Shown one piece after another: positions 9,355-18,117 of a stretch of 64,000 bases of DNA. Source of the DNA: Methylobacterium radiodurans. Lineage in GTDB: Bacteria; Pseudomonadota; Alphaproteobacteria; Rhizobiales; Beijerinckiaceae. How positions within the stretch are numbered: position 1 is the first letter of the stretch; each line of letters begins with the position of its first letter. The notes under the pieces were generated by a model. The model saw nothing but the letters and a program-made list of their open reading frames with translations. It was not told where the DNA came from and did no database searches. Both the position numbers and the translations under genes were made by a program. The stretch lies in NCBI RefSeq assembly GCF_003173735.1, contig NZ_CP029551.1:2256001-2320000 (forward strand), written 5' to 3'.

Positions 9355-10875
9355 TCAGCCCGCGTAGAGCCCCGCATGCTGCTCGCGCAGGAGGTTCTTC
9401 TGCACCTTGCCCATGGTGTTGCGGGGCAGCTCCGCGGCGAAGAGCACCCGCTTCGGGCATTTGAACTTGGCGAGCCGCCCTTCGAGATGCGCGAGGATCG
9501 CGGCCTCGTCGGGTGGGTTCTCGCCCGGCACCACCACCGCCGTGACGCCCTCGCCGAAATCCGGATGGGCGAGCCCGATGACCGCCGATTCCACCACGCC
9601 CGGCAGCGCGTCGATCTCGGTCTCGACCTCCTTCGGGTAGACGTTGAATCCGCCCGTGATGATCAGGTCCTTGCCGCGCCCGACGATGTGGACGTAGCCG
9701 TCGGCGTCGATCTTGCCGAGGTCGCCCGTGATGAAGAACCTGTCCGCCCGGAACTCGGCGGCCGTCTTCTCCGGCATGCGCCAGTAGCCCTGGAACACAT
9801 TCGGCCCCTTCACCTCGATCATGCCGACCGTGTCGGCGGGAAGCGCCTTCCCCGTCTCCGGATCCACCACCCGGATCGAGACGCCCGGCAGCGGGAAACC
9901 GACCGTGCCGGCGACCCGGGCGCCCTCGTAGGGGTTCGAGGTGCTCATGTTGGTCTCGGTCATGCCGTAGCGTTCCAGGATGGCGTGGCCCGTGCGGGCC
10001 TGCCATTCCCGGTGCGTCTCGGCGAGCAGCGGCGCCGAGCCGGACACGAACAGGCGCATGTGCCCGGTGGTCTCCCGGTCGAGCCCCGGCTCCTTCAGGA
10101 GGCGGGTGTAGAAGGTCGGCACGCCCATCATGCTGGTCGCCCGCTTCATCAGCGAGAGGATCAGCTTCGGGTCGAGCCGCGGCAGGAACAGCATCGTGGA
10201 GCCCGACGCCAACACCGTATTGATCGCCACGAACAGGCCGTGGGTGTGGAACACCGGCAGGGCGTGGATCAGCACGTCGTCGGGGGTGAAGCGCCAGTAT
10301 TCCCGCAGCGTCCGGGCGTTCGAGGCGAGGTTGTCGTGGCTGAGCATGGCGCCCTTCGAGCGCCCGGTCGTGCCCGAGGTGTAGAGGATCGCAGCGAGAT
10401 CGTCGGCGCCCCGCTCCACCTCGTTGAAGGCCTCGGCGCCGGCCTGGTCCGCGGCCTCCGCGGCGCTCCCCCGTCCGGAGGCTTCGAGGGTGAGCATGTG
10501 GCGCACGCCGGCGGCCGCCGCGACGTCGGTGAGCGCCTCGCGCTTGGCCGGATCGCAGACAAAGACGGCCGGCTCCGCGTCGCCCAGGAAGTAACCGATC
10601 TCGGCCGCCGTGTAGGCCGTGTTGAGGGGCAGGAAGACAGCGCCAGCCCGCACCGCGCCGAGATAGAGAAACACCACTTCGGCGCTCTTCTCGACCTGCA
10701 CCGCGACCCGGTCGCCGGGCTGGACGCCGAGCCCCTGCAGCGCGGCCGCGTAGGCGCCCGAGCGCGCCACGAGGTCGGCGTAGCTGTAGGTGCGCCCCTC
10801 GGGCGTCTCGATGAAGGTCTTGGCGGTGTCGGCGGGCAGGCCCTCCCGGACGAGGGCGAACAGATGATTCGTCAT
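9355..10875 (-). CDS. matB: Malonyl-CoA synthetase (MatB-type acyl-CoA ligase)
   Basis: An ANL-superfamily adenylating enzyme that makes malonyl-CoA (or methylmalonyl-CoA) from the free acid, ATP and CoA. The P-loop YTSGTTGRSKGAMLSH, the A5 motif RYGMTETNMSTSNPYEGARV, the A7/A8 block FFITGDLGKIDADGYVHIVG, and the A10 lysine in LPRNTMGKVQ are all present. The length of about 506 residues and the motif context resemble bacterial MatB more than generic fatty acyl-CoA ligases. The ATG at 10875 is preferred over a GTG at 10893. No malonate transporter or decarboxylase gene is adjacent, so malonate salvage is inferred. Confidence 0.88.
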   Translation of the reverse strand: MTNHLFALVREGLPADTAKTFIETPEGRTYSYADLVARSGAYAAALQGLGVQPGDRVAVQVEKSAEVVFLYLGAVRAGAVFLPLNTAYTAAEIGYFLGDAEPAVFVCDPAKREALTDVAAAAGVRHMLTLEASGRGSAAEAADQAGAEAFNEVERGADDLAAILYTSGTTGRSKGAMLSHDNLASNARTLREYWRFTPDDVLIHALPVFHTHGLFVAINTVLASGSTMLFLPRLDPKLILSLMKRATSMMGVPTFYTRLLKEPGLDRETTGHMRLFVSGSAPLLAETHREWQARTGHAILERYGMTETNMSTSNPYEGARVAGTVGFPLPGVSIRVVDPETGKALPADTVGMIEVKGPNVFQGYWRMPEKTAAEFRADRFFITGDLGKIDADGYVHIVGRGKDLIITGGFNVYPKEVETEIDALPGVVESAVIGLAHPDFGEGVTAVVVPGENPPDEAAILAHLEGRLAKFKCPKRVLFAAELPRNTMGKVQKNLLREQHAGLYAG

Positions 10876-10933
10876 GGTGGCGAGCCCTAGCACAGCGGCG
10901 CGCGCGCGCCAGCGGGCGCACCGCGCCCGAGGC

Positions 10934-11275
10934 TCACTTCGCCTCGGTGCCGGGCTGGCGGCCGGGCAGCTCGTTCGGCTTGATCACCGGCATCGTGCCG
11001 CCCCCCGTCGCCGGCGGCTTCACCACCATGCCCTCGGCGGCGTTGCCCGGTGGCTTGATCACGCCGTCGTTCCGCTGGAGCTTGTCGCTGAGGTTCTGGT
11101 CGCGCGGCGGAGCGTCGGCCTCGGGGCGCACGCGGTCCGGCGGCGTCTGGCTCTGGGGCGGCAGGGCCGGATCGGTGTCGCGGTTCTTGAGCGGCGCGTC
11201 CGGGTTCTGCGCGAGCGCGCCGGTCGCCGCGAGGGCGAGCGCCGCGGCGGCGAGCCCGGTCAGGATCTTGCGCAT
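10934..11275 (-). CDS. Small exported Pro-rich protein, function unknown
   Basis: 113 residues. Residues 1-22 form a clear Sec signal peptide (MRKILTGLAAAALALAATG, then ALA-Q). The mature part is low-complexity and rich in Pro, Asp and Asn, with repeated PP pairs (PALPPQSQTPPDR, GVIKPPGNAA, MVVKPPATGG), so it is probably disordered in the periplasm. A GAGAGAG ribosome site precedes ATG 11275. A perfect EcfG-type promoter lies about 40-60 bp upstream on the same strand, which suggests general stress induction. I do not recognise a named domain. Confidence 0.8.
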   Translation of the reverse strand: MRKILTGLAAAALALAATGALAQNPDAPLKNRDTDPALPPQSQTPPDRVRPEADAPPRDQNLSDKLQRNDGVIKPPGNAAEGMVVKPPATGGGTMPVIKPNELPGRQPGTEAK

Positions 11276-11310
11276 CTCGAATCTCTCTCAGGCCTCGGTA
11301 TGGCAGAGGG

Positions 11311-11335
11311 AACGAGGGCTGAGAGGATCCGTTCC
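11311..11335 (-). promoter_or_regulatory. Candidate EcfG (general stress response) promoter
   Basis: On the minus strand the sequence reads GGAAC-N16-CGTT, matching the -35/-10 consensus of PhyR/EcfG-controlled promoters in alphaproteobacteria. The predicted start would be about 30 nt before ATG 11275. The element is nearly symmetric (GGAACG...CGTTCC), so the plus strand also matches, but no plus-strand gene follows. Confidence 0.65.
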
Positions 11336-11339
11336 GGAA

Positions 11340-12197
11340 TCAGGTCGCGCGGGCCATGCCGATGTAGAGTTCGCGCAGGCGTCGGGTGAGGGGGCCGGGC
11401 CGCCCGTCGCCGATCGCGGTGCCGTCGATCTCGACCACCGGCATCACGAAGGACGAGGCGCTGGTGTAGAAGGCTTCTTGCGCGGCATGCGCCTCCTCTA
11501 CCGAGAACAGCCGCTCCTCGACCGTCAGCTCCGCCTCCTCGGCGAGCCGCAGCACTGCCGCCCGGGTGATGCCGGGCAGGAGCGCCGTCGAGAGCGGCCG
11601 CGTCACGAGCCGGCGGTCCCGCGTGACGATGAAGGCGGTGGAGGACGAGCCCTCGGTGACGGCGCCGTCCTCGACCATCCAGGCCTCGGAGACGCCGGCC
11701 GCGACCGCCGCCTGCTTGGCGAGCACCTGGGCGAGCAGCGCCACCGACTTGATGTCGCGCCGCTTCCAGCGGATGTCCTCGACGGTGATCACCTTCGCGC
11801 CGCGCTCGGCCAAGGGGTTGGCCGCCACCGTCTTTCCTTGCGTGAACATCACGACGGTCGGGGCGGTGTCGACGGGCGGGAAGCCGAAATCGCGCTCGTA
11901 CACGCCGCGGGTCACCTGCATGTAGACCAGGCCCTCGGCGAGTCCGTTGCGGGCCACGAGCTCCATCTCCAGCCGCTCCCACTCTTCCAGACTATGCGGG
12001 TTGCGGATGCCGATCTCGCCGAGCGAGCGGTCGAGGCGGGCCAGATGCGCGGCGTTGTCGACGAGCCGACCGTCCAGCACCGCCGAGACCTCGTAGATCC
12101 CGTCCGCGAACAGGAAGCCACGGTCCATCACCGGGACCTTGGCCTCCTCGAAGGGGAGGAACGCGCCGTTGAGATAGACGATGCGGGGGCTGGTCAC
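11340..12197 (-). CDS. dat: D-amino-acid transaminase (fold-type IV PLP enzyme)
   Basis: A class IV aminotransferase that interconverts D-amino acids and 2-oxo acids, for example supplying D-Glu or D-Ala. Signatures include YLNGAFLPFEEAKVPVMDRGFLFADGIYE near the start, the PLP lysine in DIKSVALLAQVLAK, and the conserved DGAVTEGSSSTAFIV. Fold IV also contains branched-chain aminotransferase and ADC lyase. The MDRGFLFADGIYE block and the length of about 285 residues favour D-amino-acid transaminase. The frame opens at a GTG at 12257; the GTG at 12197 (VTSPRIVYLNG) fits the family length better. Both starts are non-ATG, so the start is uncertain. Confidence 0.85.
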   Translation of the reverse strand: MTSPRIVYLNGAFLPFEEAKVPVMDRGFLFADGIYEVSAVLDGRLVDNAAHLARLDRSLGEIGIRNPHSLEEWERLEMELVARNGLAEGLVYMQVTRGVYERDFGFPPVDTAPTVVMFTQGKTVAANPLAERGAKVITVEDIRWKRRDIKSVALLAQVLAKQAAVAAGVSEAWMVEDGAVTEGSSSTAFIVTRDRRLVTRPLSTALLPGITRAAVLRLAEEAELTVEERLFSVEEAHAAQEAFYTSASSFVMPVVEIDGTAIGDGRPGPLTRRLRELYIGMARAT

Positions 12198-12293
12198 GGC
12201 GGATCTGGCCTCTGGCTGGGGGTGATCGCTTGCGTAGCAGGATTCATGCGGGGGCACGCATTCGCGCCCCGCAGGGCGGGAGTGCGGCGTCGC

Positions 12294-13601
12294 TCACGCC
12301 TCGCCGAACACCCGCTGGAAGATCGTGTCGACGTGCTTCAAGTGGTAGCCGAGATCGAAGCATGCCTCGATCTGCTCAGGGGTGAGCGCGGCGGTGACCT
12401 CGGGGTCGGCCTTGAGCAGGGTCAGGAAGTCGCCCTCGCCGCGCCAGACCGGCATCGCGTTGCGTTGGACCAGCCGGTAGGAATCCTCCCGGGAGACGCC
12501 GGCCTGGGTCAGCGCCAGCAGCACCCGCTGCGAGTGCACGAGGCCGCCGAGCCGGTCGAGGTTCTTCTGCATGTTGGCCGGGTAGACCAGGAGCTTGTCG
12601 ATCACGCCGGTCATGCGGGCGAGCGCGAAGTCGAGGGTCACTGTCGCGTCCGGGCCGATCATGCGCTCGACCGAGGAGTGCGAGATGTCCCGCTCGTGCC
12701 AGAGCGCCACGTTCTCCATCGCGGGAATCGCGTAGCCGCGCACCATCCGGGCGAGGCCGGTGATGTTCTCGGTGAGCACGGGGTTGCGCTTGTGCGGCAT
12801 GGCGGAGGAGCCCTTCTGGCCCTCGGAGAAGAACTCTTCGGCCTCCAGCACCTCGGTGCGCTGCAGGTGGCGCACCTCGATCGCGAGCCGCTCCAGCGAC
12901 GAGGCGACGACGCCCAGCGTCGCGAAGAACATCGCGTGGCGGTCGCGCGGGATGACCTGCGTCGAGACCGGCTCCGCCTTGAGGCCCATCTGCCCGGCGA
13001 CGTATTCCTCGACCCGCGGGTCTATGTTGGCGAAGGTGCCCACCGCGCCCGAGATCGCGCAGGTGGCGACCTCTTCGCGGGCGGCCACGAGCCGGGCGCG
13101 ATTGCGGGCGAACTCCGCGTAGGCCTGGGCGAGCTTCAGGCCGAAGGTCACGGGCTCGGCGTGGATGCCGTGCGAGCGGCCGATGGTCGGCGTCGTCTTG
13201 TGCTCGAAGGCGCGGCGCTTCAGCGCTTCGAGGAGCGCGTCCACGTCCGCGATCAGGATGTCGGCGGCGCGCACCAGCTGCACATTGAGGCAGGTGTCGA
13301 GCACGTCCGAGGAGGTCATGCCCTGGTGCACGAAGCGGGCGTCGGGTCCGACGATCTCGGCGAGATGCGTCAGGAACGCGATGACGTCGTGCTTCGTCAC
13401 CGCCTCGATCTCGTCGATGCGGGTGACGTCGAACTGCGCGTCCTTCCCCTTCGCCCAGATCGTCTCGGCGGCGGCTTTCGGCACCACGCCGATCTCGGCG
13501 AGCGCGGTGGTGGCGTGGGCCTCGATCTCGAACCAGATCCGGAAGCGGGTTTCCGGCGTCCAGATCGCGCTCATCGCGGGGCGAGAATAGCGGGGGATCA
13601 T
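12294..13601 (-). CDS. purB: Adenylosuccinate lyase PurB
   Basis: Catalyses two fumarate-releasing steps of purine synthesis: SAICAR to AICAR, and adenylosuccinate to AMP. The 435-residue protein starts [10 protein letters not shown], as bacterial PurB does, and carries the fumarase/aspartase superfamily signature [11 protein letters not shown] with its mobile catalytic loop. It also has TSSDVLDT and the catalytic histidine block [10 protein letters not shown]. The start is the ATG at 13601. It is monocistronic here; the downstream transaminase is about 100 bp away on the same strand. Confidence 0.97.
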   Translation of the reverse strand: MIPRYSRPAMSAIWTPETRFRIWFEIEAHATTALAEIGVVPKAAAETIWAKGKDAQFDVTRIDEIEAVTKHDVIAFLTHLAEIVGPDARFVHQGMTSSDVLDTCLNVQLVRAADILIADVDALLEALKRRAFEHKTTPTIGRSHGIHAEPVTFGLKLAQAYAEFARNRARLVAAREEVATCAISGAVGTFANIDPRVEEYVAGQMGLKAEPVSTQVIPRDRHAMFFATLGVVASSLERLAIEVRHLQRTEVLEAEEFFSEGQKGSSAMPHKRNPVLTENITGLARMVRGYAIPAMENVALWHERDISHSSVERMIGPDATVTLDFALARMTGVIDKLLVYPANMQKNLDRLGGLVHSQRVLLALTQAGVSREDSYRLVQRNAMPVWRGEGDFLTLLKADPEVTAALTPEQIEACFDLGYHLKHVDTIFQRVFGEA

Positions 13602-13962
13602 GCGGGCGCCTCGAAGTCCAGTGCGTGCGGGGCCGCGCCCCGGAGGGTGCCGCCCGATGCGCGGCGCCTAGCACGCGGGCCCGACGGGCTCAACGCACCG
13701 GAACGCCGGGCCGCGTCGCGCCCAGGGTGTTGCCGACCGGCAACACCCAGAAATGTCCCGCACTGGACGGGGGGCGCATCGGCACGCGGAAGAACAGACG
13801 TCCAGCCCTCTTATGAATGGCTTAGCCTGGATATTTGATTCTGACTTAGAATAGATTCAAAAGCGTTCACGGTTTCGTATTGCGGAAGAGAATTGCGCAT
13901 CCGTGTGCATTCGATATCCGCCGCCCCAGTGACCGGAAGAAGACATCCGCCCGGTCGGAGTC
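13602..13962. other. Intergenic region between purB and the TonB receptor
   Basis: 361 bp between divergent genes. It contains a perfect 10-bp-stem hairpin at 13725-13748 (GGGTGTTGCC / GGCAACACCC, loop GACC). It also contains an AT-rich stretch at about 13830-13870, unlike the surrounding DNA, that carries the inverted repeat listed separately. The hairpin could be an operator palindrome or an RNA structure; no T-run follows it. Confidence 0.6.
13838..13852 (+). promoter_or_regulatory. Candidate iron-responsive operator upstream of siderophore receptor
   Basis: The inverted repeat ATTCT-GACTT-AGAAT lies in an AT-rich patch 110-125 bp before the receptor start, and another GATTC follows at once. 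The TTAGAA...TTC elements resemble, imperfectly, the Irr/ICE-type boxes of Hyphomicrobiales. The assignment is inference from context and partial motif similarity. Confidence 0.35.
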
Positions 13963-16155
13963 ATGACGACTCGCTCTGAAGGGGGCTCGGGAGTGAAGAC
14001 TGGTATCTGCGCGCTGACGACGGCTCTTCTGGCCGGGACCGCCCTCGCCACCGGAGCGCACGCGCAGGTGCGACCGGGGCCAGTCCCCGAGGCGGAGACG
14101 GCCGTAACCCTCGACCAGCTCAGCGTGGAGAACGCGCTCGGGCAGGTGGGGCCCCAGGGCGGCGTCACGGTCGGCTACCTGACGAAGCAGACGCGCACGG
14201 CCACGAAGACCGCGACACCGCTGCTCGACACGCCGCAATCCATCACCGTCGTGACGCGCGAGCAGATCACCGACCAGAACTTCCAGAACCTGACGGACCA
14301 GCTCCGCTACGTGCCCGGCGTCATCCCGGCGCAGGGCGAGAACAACCGCGACCAGGCGATCATCCGCGGCCAGAGCACGAGCGCGGACTTCTTCGTCAAC
14401 GGCGTGCGCGACGACGTGCAGTACTACCGCGACCTCTACAACATCGAGCGCGTCGAGGTGCTGAAGGGGCCCGACTCCCTGATCTTCGGCCGCGGCGGCG
14501 GCGGCGGCGTGATCAACCGCGTGCTGAAGGAGGCGGACGGCGCCCGCGTCCGACAGATTACCGCCGGTGGCGGGCAGTTCGGCGACAAGCGCCTCACGGT
14601 CGATGTCGGCGACCGCTTCAGCGACAGCGCCTTCTTCCGCCTGAACGGGATCTTCGAGGATTCCGGCACCTACCGGCAGTTCGGCGAGCTGACGCGCTAC
14701 GGCGTCAACCCGACCATGACGTTCCTGCTTGGCCCCCAGACGACGCTGCGGCTCTCCTACGAATACTTCCACGACGACCGCTTCCCGGATCGCGGCATCC
14801 CCTCGCAGTTCGGGCGGGCCTACAACTACCGCAACAATATCCGCACGTTCTTCGGCAATCCGGACGTGAACTTCACCAAGGTCGACGCCCACATCGCGAC
14901 GGCCACCCTCGACCACCTTTTCGATTCGGGCGTCGAGCTGCACAGCCAGCTGCGCTTTGCCGACTACAACCGGTACTACACGAACACACTGCCGGGCAGC
15001 GCCGTCAACGCGGCCGGCACCGCGGTCTCCATCACCGGCTACCGCAACGAGACGGACCGAACCAACTACTTCAACCAGAACGATTTCACCTACCGGTTCC
15101 TCACCGGCGACATTAAGCACACGCTGCTCGCCGGCTTCGAGCTCGGCTACCAGGACGGCCTCGCCTTCCGGCAGACGGCCTATGTCGGCAACAGCCTCGT
15201 CACCAGCGTGACGGTGAACCCGCTGAGCCCGATCACGCGCGTTCCGCTCACCTTCCGCAACAACGGCGGCTCGGACCCCAACGTGCGCTACAACCTCGGC
15301 CTCGCCGCGGTCTACGCCCAGGACCAGATCGACCTGAACCCCTACGTGCAGGTCGTCGGCGGGTTGCGCTACGACCATTTCGACTTCGCGGCGCGAAACC
15401 AGAACAACGGGGTCACCTATCCGCGGATCGACGATCTCGTCTCGCCGCGGGCCGGTCTCGTGATCAAGCCGCTGCCGAACCTCGCCTTCTACGGCAGCTA
15501 CAGCGTGTCCTACCTGCCGAGTTCCGGCGACCAGATCGGCAACTTCACGCCGGGCCTCGTCATCGCTCAGCCGGAGCGCTTCCAGAACCTCGAGGTCGGC
15601 GCAAAGTACGACGTCACCCCGACCTTTCAGCTGACGGCGGCGGGCTACACCCTCGACCGGACGAATCAGCGCCTGCCGGACCCGAACAACGCGGGCTTCT
15701 TCATCCTGTCGGGTCGGACGAACACGCAGGGCTTCGAGGTCGGTGCGAACGGCTACGTCACCGACTGGTGGCAGATCGCGGGCGGCTACGCCTTCACGGA
15801 TGCGCGCATCGAGAGTGCGACCTCGGCCACGGTCGTGGCCGGCAACACGGTCGGCCTTGTGCCGTTCAACTCGGTCTCGCTGTGGAACAAGTTCGCGGTC
15901 ACACCGGAATTCTCGATCGGCGTCGGCTACATCTACCAGACGCACACCTTCGCTTCGTCCGACAACACCGTGCGGCTGCCGGGCTATTCCCGCTTCGACC
16001 TCGGATTGTTCTATCAGATCAACGAGGCGACGCGGGCACAGGTCAATATCGAGAACCTGTTCGACCGGCGCTACATCTACACGGCCGACAACAACAACAA
16101 CCTCACGCCGGGGGCACCGCGCACCATCCGCGCCCAGGTCATCGTTCGCTTCTGA
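13963..16155 (+). CDS. TonB-dependent siderophore receptor
   Basis: An outer-membrane beta-barrel that imports a ferric siderophore using TonB energy. Of 730 residues, the first 35 or so are a signal peptide ending ATGAHA-Q. The plug domain spans about 65-180 (LDTPQSITVVTREQITDQN, YVPGVIPAQGENN, IIRGQSTSADFFVNGVRDD, VEVLKGPDSLIFGRGGGGG). The barrel ends with the TonB-box-distal block NIENLFDRRYIYTADNNNN and a terminal Phe (RAQVIVRF). The plug sequence resembles Fiu/catecholate-type receptors. A GTG at 13993 after a G-rich Shine-Dalgarno-like stretch is an alternative start that trims ten residues before the signal. No siderophore synthesis or ABC uptake genes are adjacent. Confidence 0.93.
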   Translation: MTTRSEGGSGVKTGICALTTALLAGTALATGAHAQVRPGPVPEAETAVTLDQLSVENALGQVGPQGGVTVGYLTKQTRTATKTATPLLDTPQSITVVTREQITDQNFQNLTDQLRYVPGVIPAQGENNRDQAIIRGQSTSADFFVNGVRDDVQYYRDLYNIERVEVLKGPDSLIFGRGGGGGVINRVLKEADGARVRQITAGGGQFGDKRLTVDVGDRFSDSAFFRLNGIFEDSGTYRQFGELTRYGVNPTMTFLLGPQTTLRLSYEYFHDDRFPDRGIPSQFGRAYNYRNNIRTFFGNPDVNFTKVDAHIATATLDHLFDSGVELHSQLRFADYNRYYTNTLPGSAVNAAGTAVSITGYRNETDRTNYFNQNDFTYRFLTGDIKHTLLAGFELGYQDGLAFRQTAYVGNSLVTSVTVNPLSPITRVPLTFRNNGGSDPNVRYNLGLAAVYAQDQIDLNPYVQVVGGLRYDHFDFAARNQNNGVTYPRIDDLVSPRAGLVIKPLPNLAFYGSYSVSYLPSSGDQIGNFTPGLVIAQPERFQNLEVGAKYDVTPTFQLTAAGYTLDRTNQRLPDPNNAGFFILSGRTNTQGFEVGANGYVTDWWQIAGGYAFTDARIESATSATVVAGNTVGLVPFNSVSLWNKFAVTPEFSIGVGYIYQTHTFASSDNTVRLPGYSRFDLGLFYQINEATRAQVNIENLFDRRYIYTADNNNNLTPGAPRTIRAQVIVRF

Positions 16156-16164
16156 CACGAACCG

Positions 16165-16191
16165 GCGCCCCGCGGATGAACCGCGGGGCGC
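16165..16191. terminator. GC-rich hairpin between convergent genes
   Basis: Perfect 11-bp arms (GCGCCCCGCGG / CCGCGGGGCGC) with an ATGAA loop sit between the receptor stop (16155) and the convergent gene's stop (16199). No T-run is present. The position suggests bidirectional termination. Confidence 0.55.
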
Positions 16192-16198
16192 ATCGTCC

Positions 16199-16576
16199 TC
16201 AGAGGCCCAGGGTGATGACCGAGACCGCCCGGTCGATCGACAGGTAGAACAGCCCGAAGGCGACCATTGCGGCGGCCGCGAACTCGATCGCGACGTTGCC
16301 GAGCGTCTGCGAGCGGCGCAGGATCTCGCGGCCGAAATAGACCGAGAGCCACGCGACGGTGAGCACCACCGGCATCACGAACAGGAAGGACCACGTGCTC
16401 TCGACGCGGCCGAGGCCGGCCGGATCAATCAGCGCCCGGATATTGCGCACCCAAGGGGCGCTCACGGAGGCGTAGAGGGCCGTCATCCAGGCCAGCGACA
16501 CCGCGACACCAAGATGGAAGGTGAAGATGCGGTGCAGGCGCGAGAAATCGTCGCTGACGTCGTCGATCGTGGTCAA
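16199..16576 (-). CDS. Small three-helix membrane protein, function unknown
   Basis: 125 residues with three hydrophobic segments at about 20-38, 62-80 and 97-118 (IFTFHLGVAVSLAWMTALYA, WSFLFVMPVVLTVAWLSVYF, FAAAAMVAFGLFYLSIDRAV). The start appears to be TTG at 16576, preceded by GGGGG, and the next in-frame Met would remove the first helix. It has no domain I recognise. It sits convergent to the TonB receptor, with carA upstream on the same strand about 100 bp away. Confidence 0.65.
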   Translation of the reverse strand: MTTIDDVSDDFSRLHRIFTFHLGVAVSLAWMTALYASVSAPWVRNIRALIDPAGLGRVESTWSFLFVMPVVLTVAWLSVYFGREILRRSQTLGNVAIEFAAAAMVAFGLFYLSIDRAVSVITLGL

Positions 16577-16683
16577 GGCGGCCCCCGAGATCAGTGGGAT
16601 GCCCCGCGACGGTGCTCTGACGTCACCATTCGCGGGGCGCTGAACCCGGAATGAAGGCCGAATCGGCTGTTTCTATGACCTGT

Positions 16684-17925
16684 TCAGGCCGGATCGGCCT
16701 TATTGGCGGTCTCCGGCTTGCCCGAGCGCATCAGCGCGACGAAGCGCTCGAACAGGTAGTGGCTGTCGCGCGGGCCCGGCGAGGCCTCCGGGTGATGCTG
16801 CACCGAGAATGCCGGCCGGTCCGTCAGCGTGAGGCCGCAATTCGAGCCGTCGAAGAGCGAGACGTGCGTCTCGACGGCATTCCCCGGCAGGCTGCCGGGA
16901 TCGACCGCGAAGCCGTGGTTCATCGAGACGATCTCGACCTTGCCGGTGGTCTTGTCCTTCACCGGATGGTTCGCGCCGTGATGGCCCTGGCCCATCTTCA
17001 CGGTGCGCCCGCCGAGCGCGAGGCCCATCAGCTGGTGGCCGAGGCAGATTCCGAAGGTCGGCACCTTCTCGTCGAGCAGCTGCCGGATCACCGGTACGGC
17101 GTACTCGCCGGTCGCGGCCGGGTCGCCCGGGCCGTTCGACAGGAACACGCCGTCGGGCTGGAGCGCCATGATCTCCTCGGCGGTCGTGGTGGCGGGCACC
17201 ACCGTGACGTCGCAGCCAGCCTCGGCCAGCAGCCGCAGGATGTTGCGCTTCACGCCGTAATCGATCGCCACGACGCGCAGGCCCTCGCCCTGCTGGCGGC
17301 TGCCGTAGCCGCCGTTGACCGCCCAGGTGGTCTCGGTCCAGGCCGCGTGCGCGCGGCTGGTCACCGGTGGCACGAGGTCGAGGCCCTCCATCGGGGCGAG
17401 CGCGGCGGCGCGGGCCTTCAGGGCCTCGCGGTCGAAATTGCCCTGCGGGTCGTTGGCGATCACCGCGTTCGGCATGCCCTGGTCGCGGATGCGGGCGGTG
17501 AGCGCGCGGGTGTCGATGCCGGTGATGCCGACGATGCCGCGGGCCTTCAGCCAGCCGTCCAGATGGCTCGACGAGCGCCAGCTCGACGGCCGCGTCACGG
17601 CCGAGGCGATCACCGCGCCGCGCACGCCCGAGGCCGGGGCGGCGTCGAGGCTCTCGAGATCCTCGTCGTTGGTGCCGACGTTGCCGATGTGCGGGAAGGT
17701 GAAGGTGACGATCTGGCCCGCGTAGGAAGGATCGGTCAGGATCTCCTGGTAGCCCGTCATGGCGGTGTTGAAGCAGACCTCGCCGTCGGCCACGCCGGTC
17801 TGTCCAATGCCGAAGCCCTCCAGCACTGTGCCGTCCGCCAGCACCAGGAGCGCGGTGGCGACGGGCTCGGCCCAGGGCTCGGGCGTGGCTTTGGCGTGCG
17901 CGGCGGCGCCTTCGTCTTGCAGCAT
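16684..17925 (-). CDS. carA: Carbamoyl-phosphate synthase small subunit CarA
   Basis: The glutamine amidotransferase subunit of carbamoyl-phosphate synthetase, feeding ammonia to CarB for pyrimidine and arginine synthesis. The N-terminal CarA domain (LVLADGTVLEGFGIG, GEVCFNTAMTGYQEILTDPSY) is followed by a class I amidotransferase domain with nucleophile Cys in GICLGHQLMGLALGG and the His/Glu pair in FSVQHHPEASPGP. The frame opens at a TTG at 17991; ATG 17925 gives about 413 residues and is preferred. carB is not in the window. yqeY is divergent upstream. Confidence 0.96.
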   Translation of the reverse strand: MLQDEGAAAHAKATPEPWAEPVATALLVLADGTVLEGFGIGQTGVADGEVCFNTAMTGYQEILTDPSYAGQIVTFTFPHIGNVGTNDEDLESLDAAPASGVRGAVIASAVTRPSSWRSSSHLDGWLKARGIVGITGIDTRALTARIRDQGMPNAVIANDPQGNFDREALKARAAALAPMEGLDLVPPVTSRAHAAWTETTWAVNGGYGSRQQGEGLRVVAIDYGVKRNILRLLAEAGCDVTVVPATTTAEEIMALQPDGVFLSNGPGDPAATGEYAVPVIRQLLDEKVPTFGICLGHQLMGLALGGRTVKMGQGHHGANHPVKDKTTGKVEIVSMNHGFAVDPGSLPGNAVETHVSLFDGSNCGLTLTDRPAFSVQHHPEASPGPRDSHYLFERFVALMRSGKPETANKADPA

Positions 17926-18117
17926 CGGCGTGATCTCGCTTATGTCCGGTGCCGGATCCGGCGCCTGCGATGAGGCGCGGCGGGCGGCCAAAACCCTCGT
18001 GCGGCGCTCTTAGCGAGCGGCCCGCGTCAGGGTCAATGTGGCGCGCCCGCCTTCCCCGCTCAACACCCGCGCCGCGCAGGGCCGACGCCCGTTTTTCGTA
18101 TCACAGGAGACAGTTCG

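Noticed and set aside
7988..10921. A 977-codon minus-strand open frame across the yihY and matB genes
   Set aside because: Arg/Ala/Gly/Pro-rich translation with no domains; both real genes lie in other frames with full family motifs. Typical shadow frame in high-GC DNA.
10947..13838. A 963-codon plus-strand open frame over dat and purB
   Set aside because: Antisense to two genes with catalytic motifs; no recognisable domain in the frame.
13867..16158. A 763-codon minus-strand open frame opposite the TonB receptor
   Set aside because: It is antisense to a receptor with complete plug and barrel motifs, and its translation is Val/Arg/Asp/Ala low complexity.
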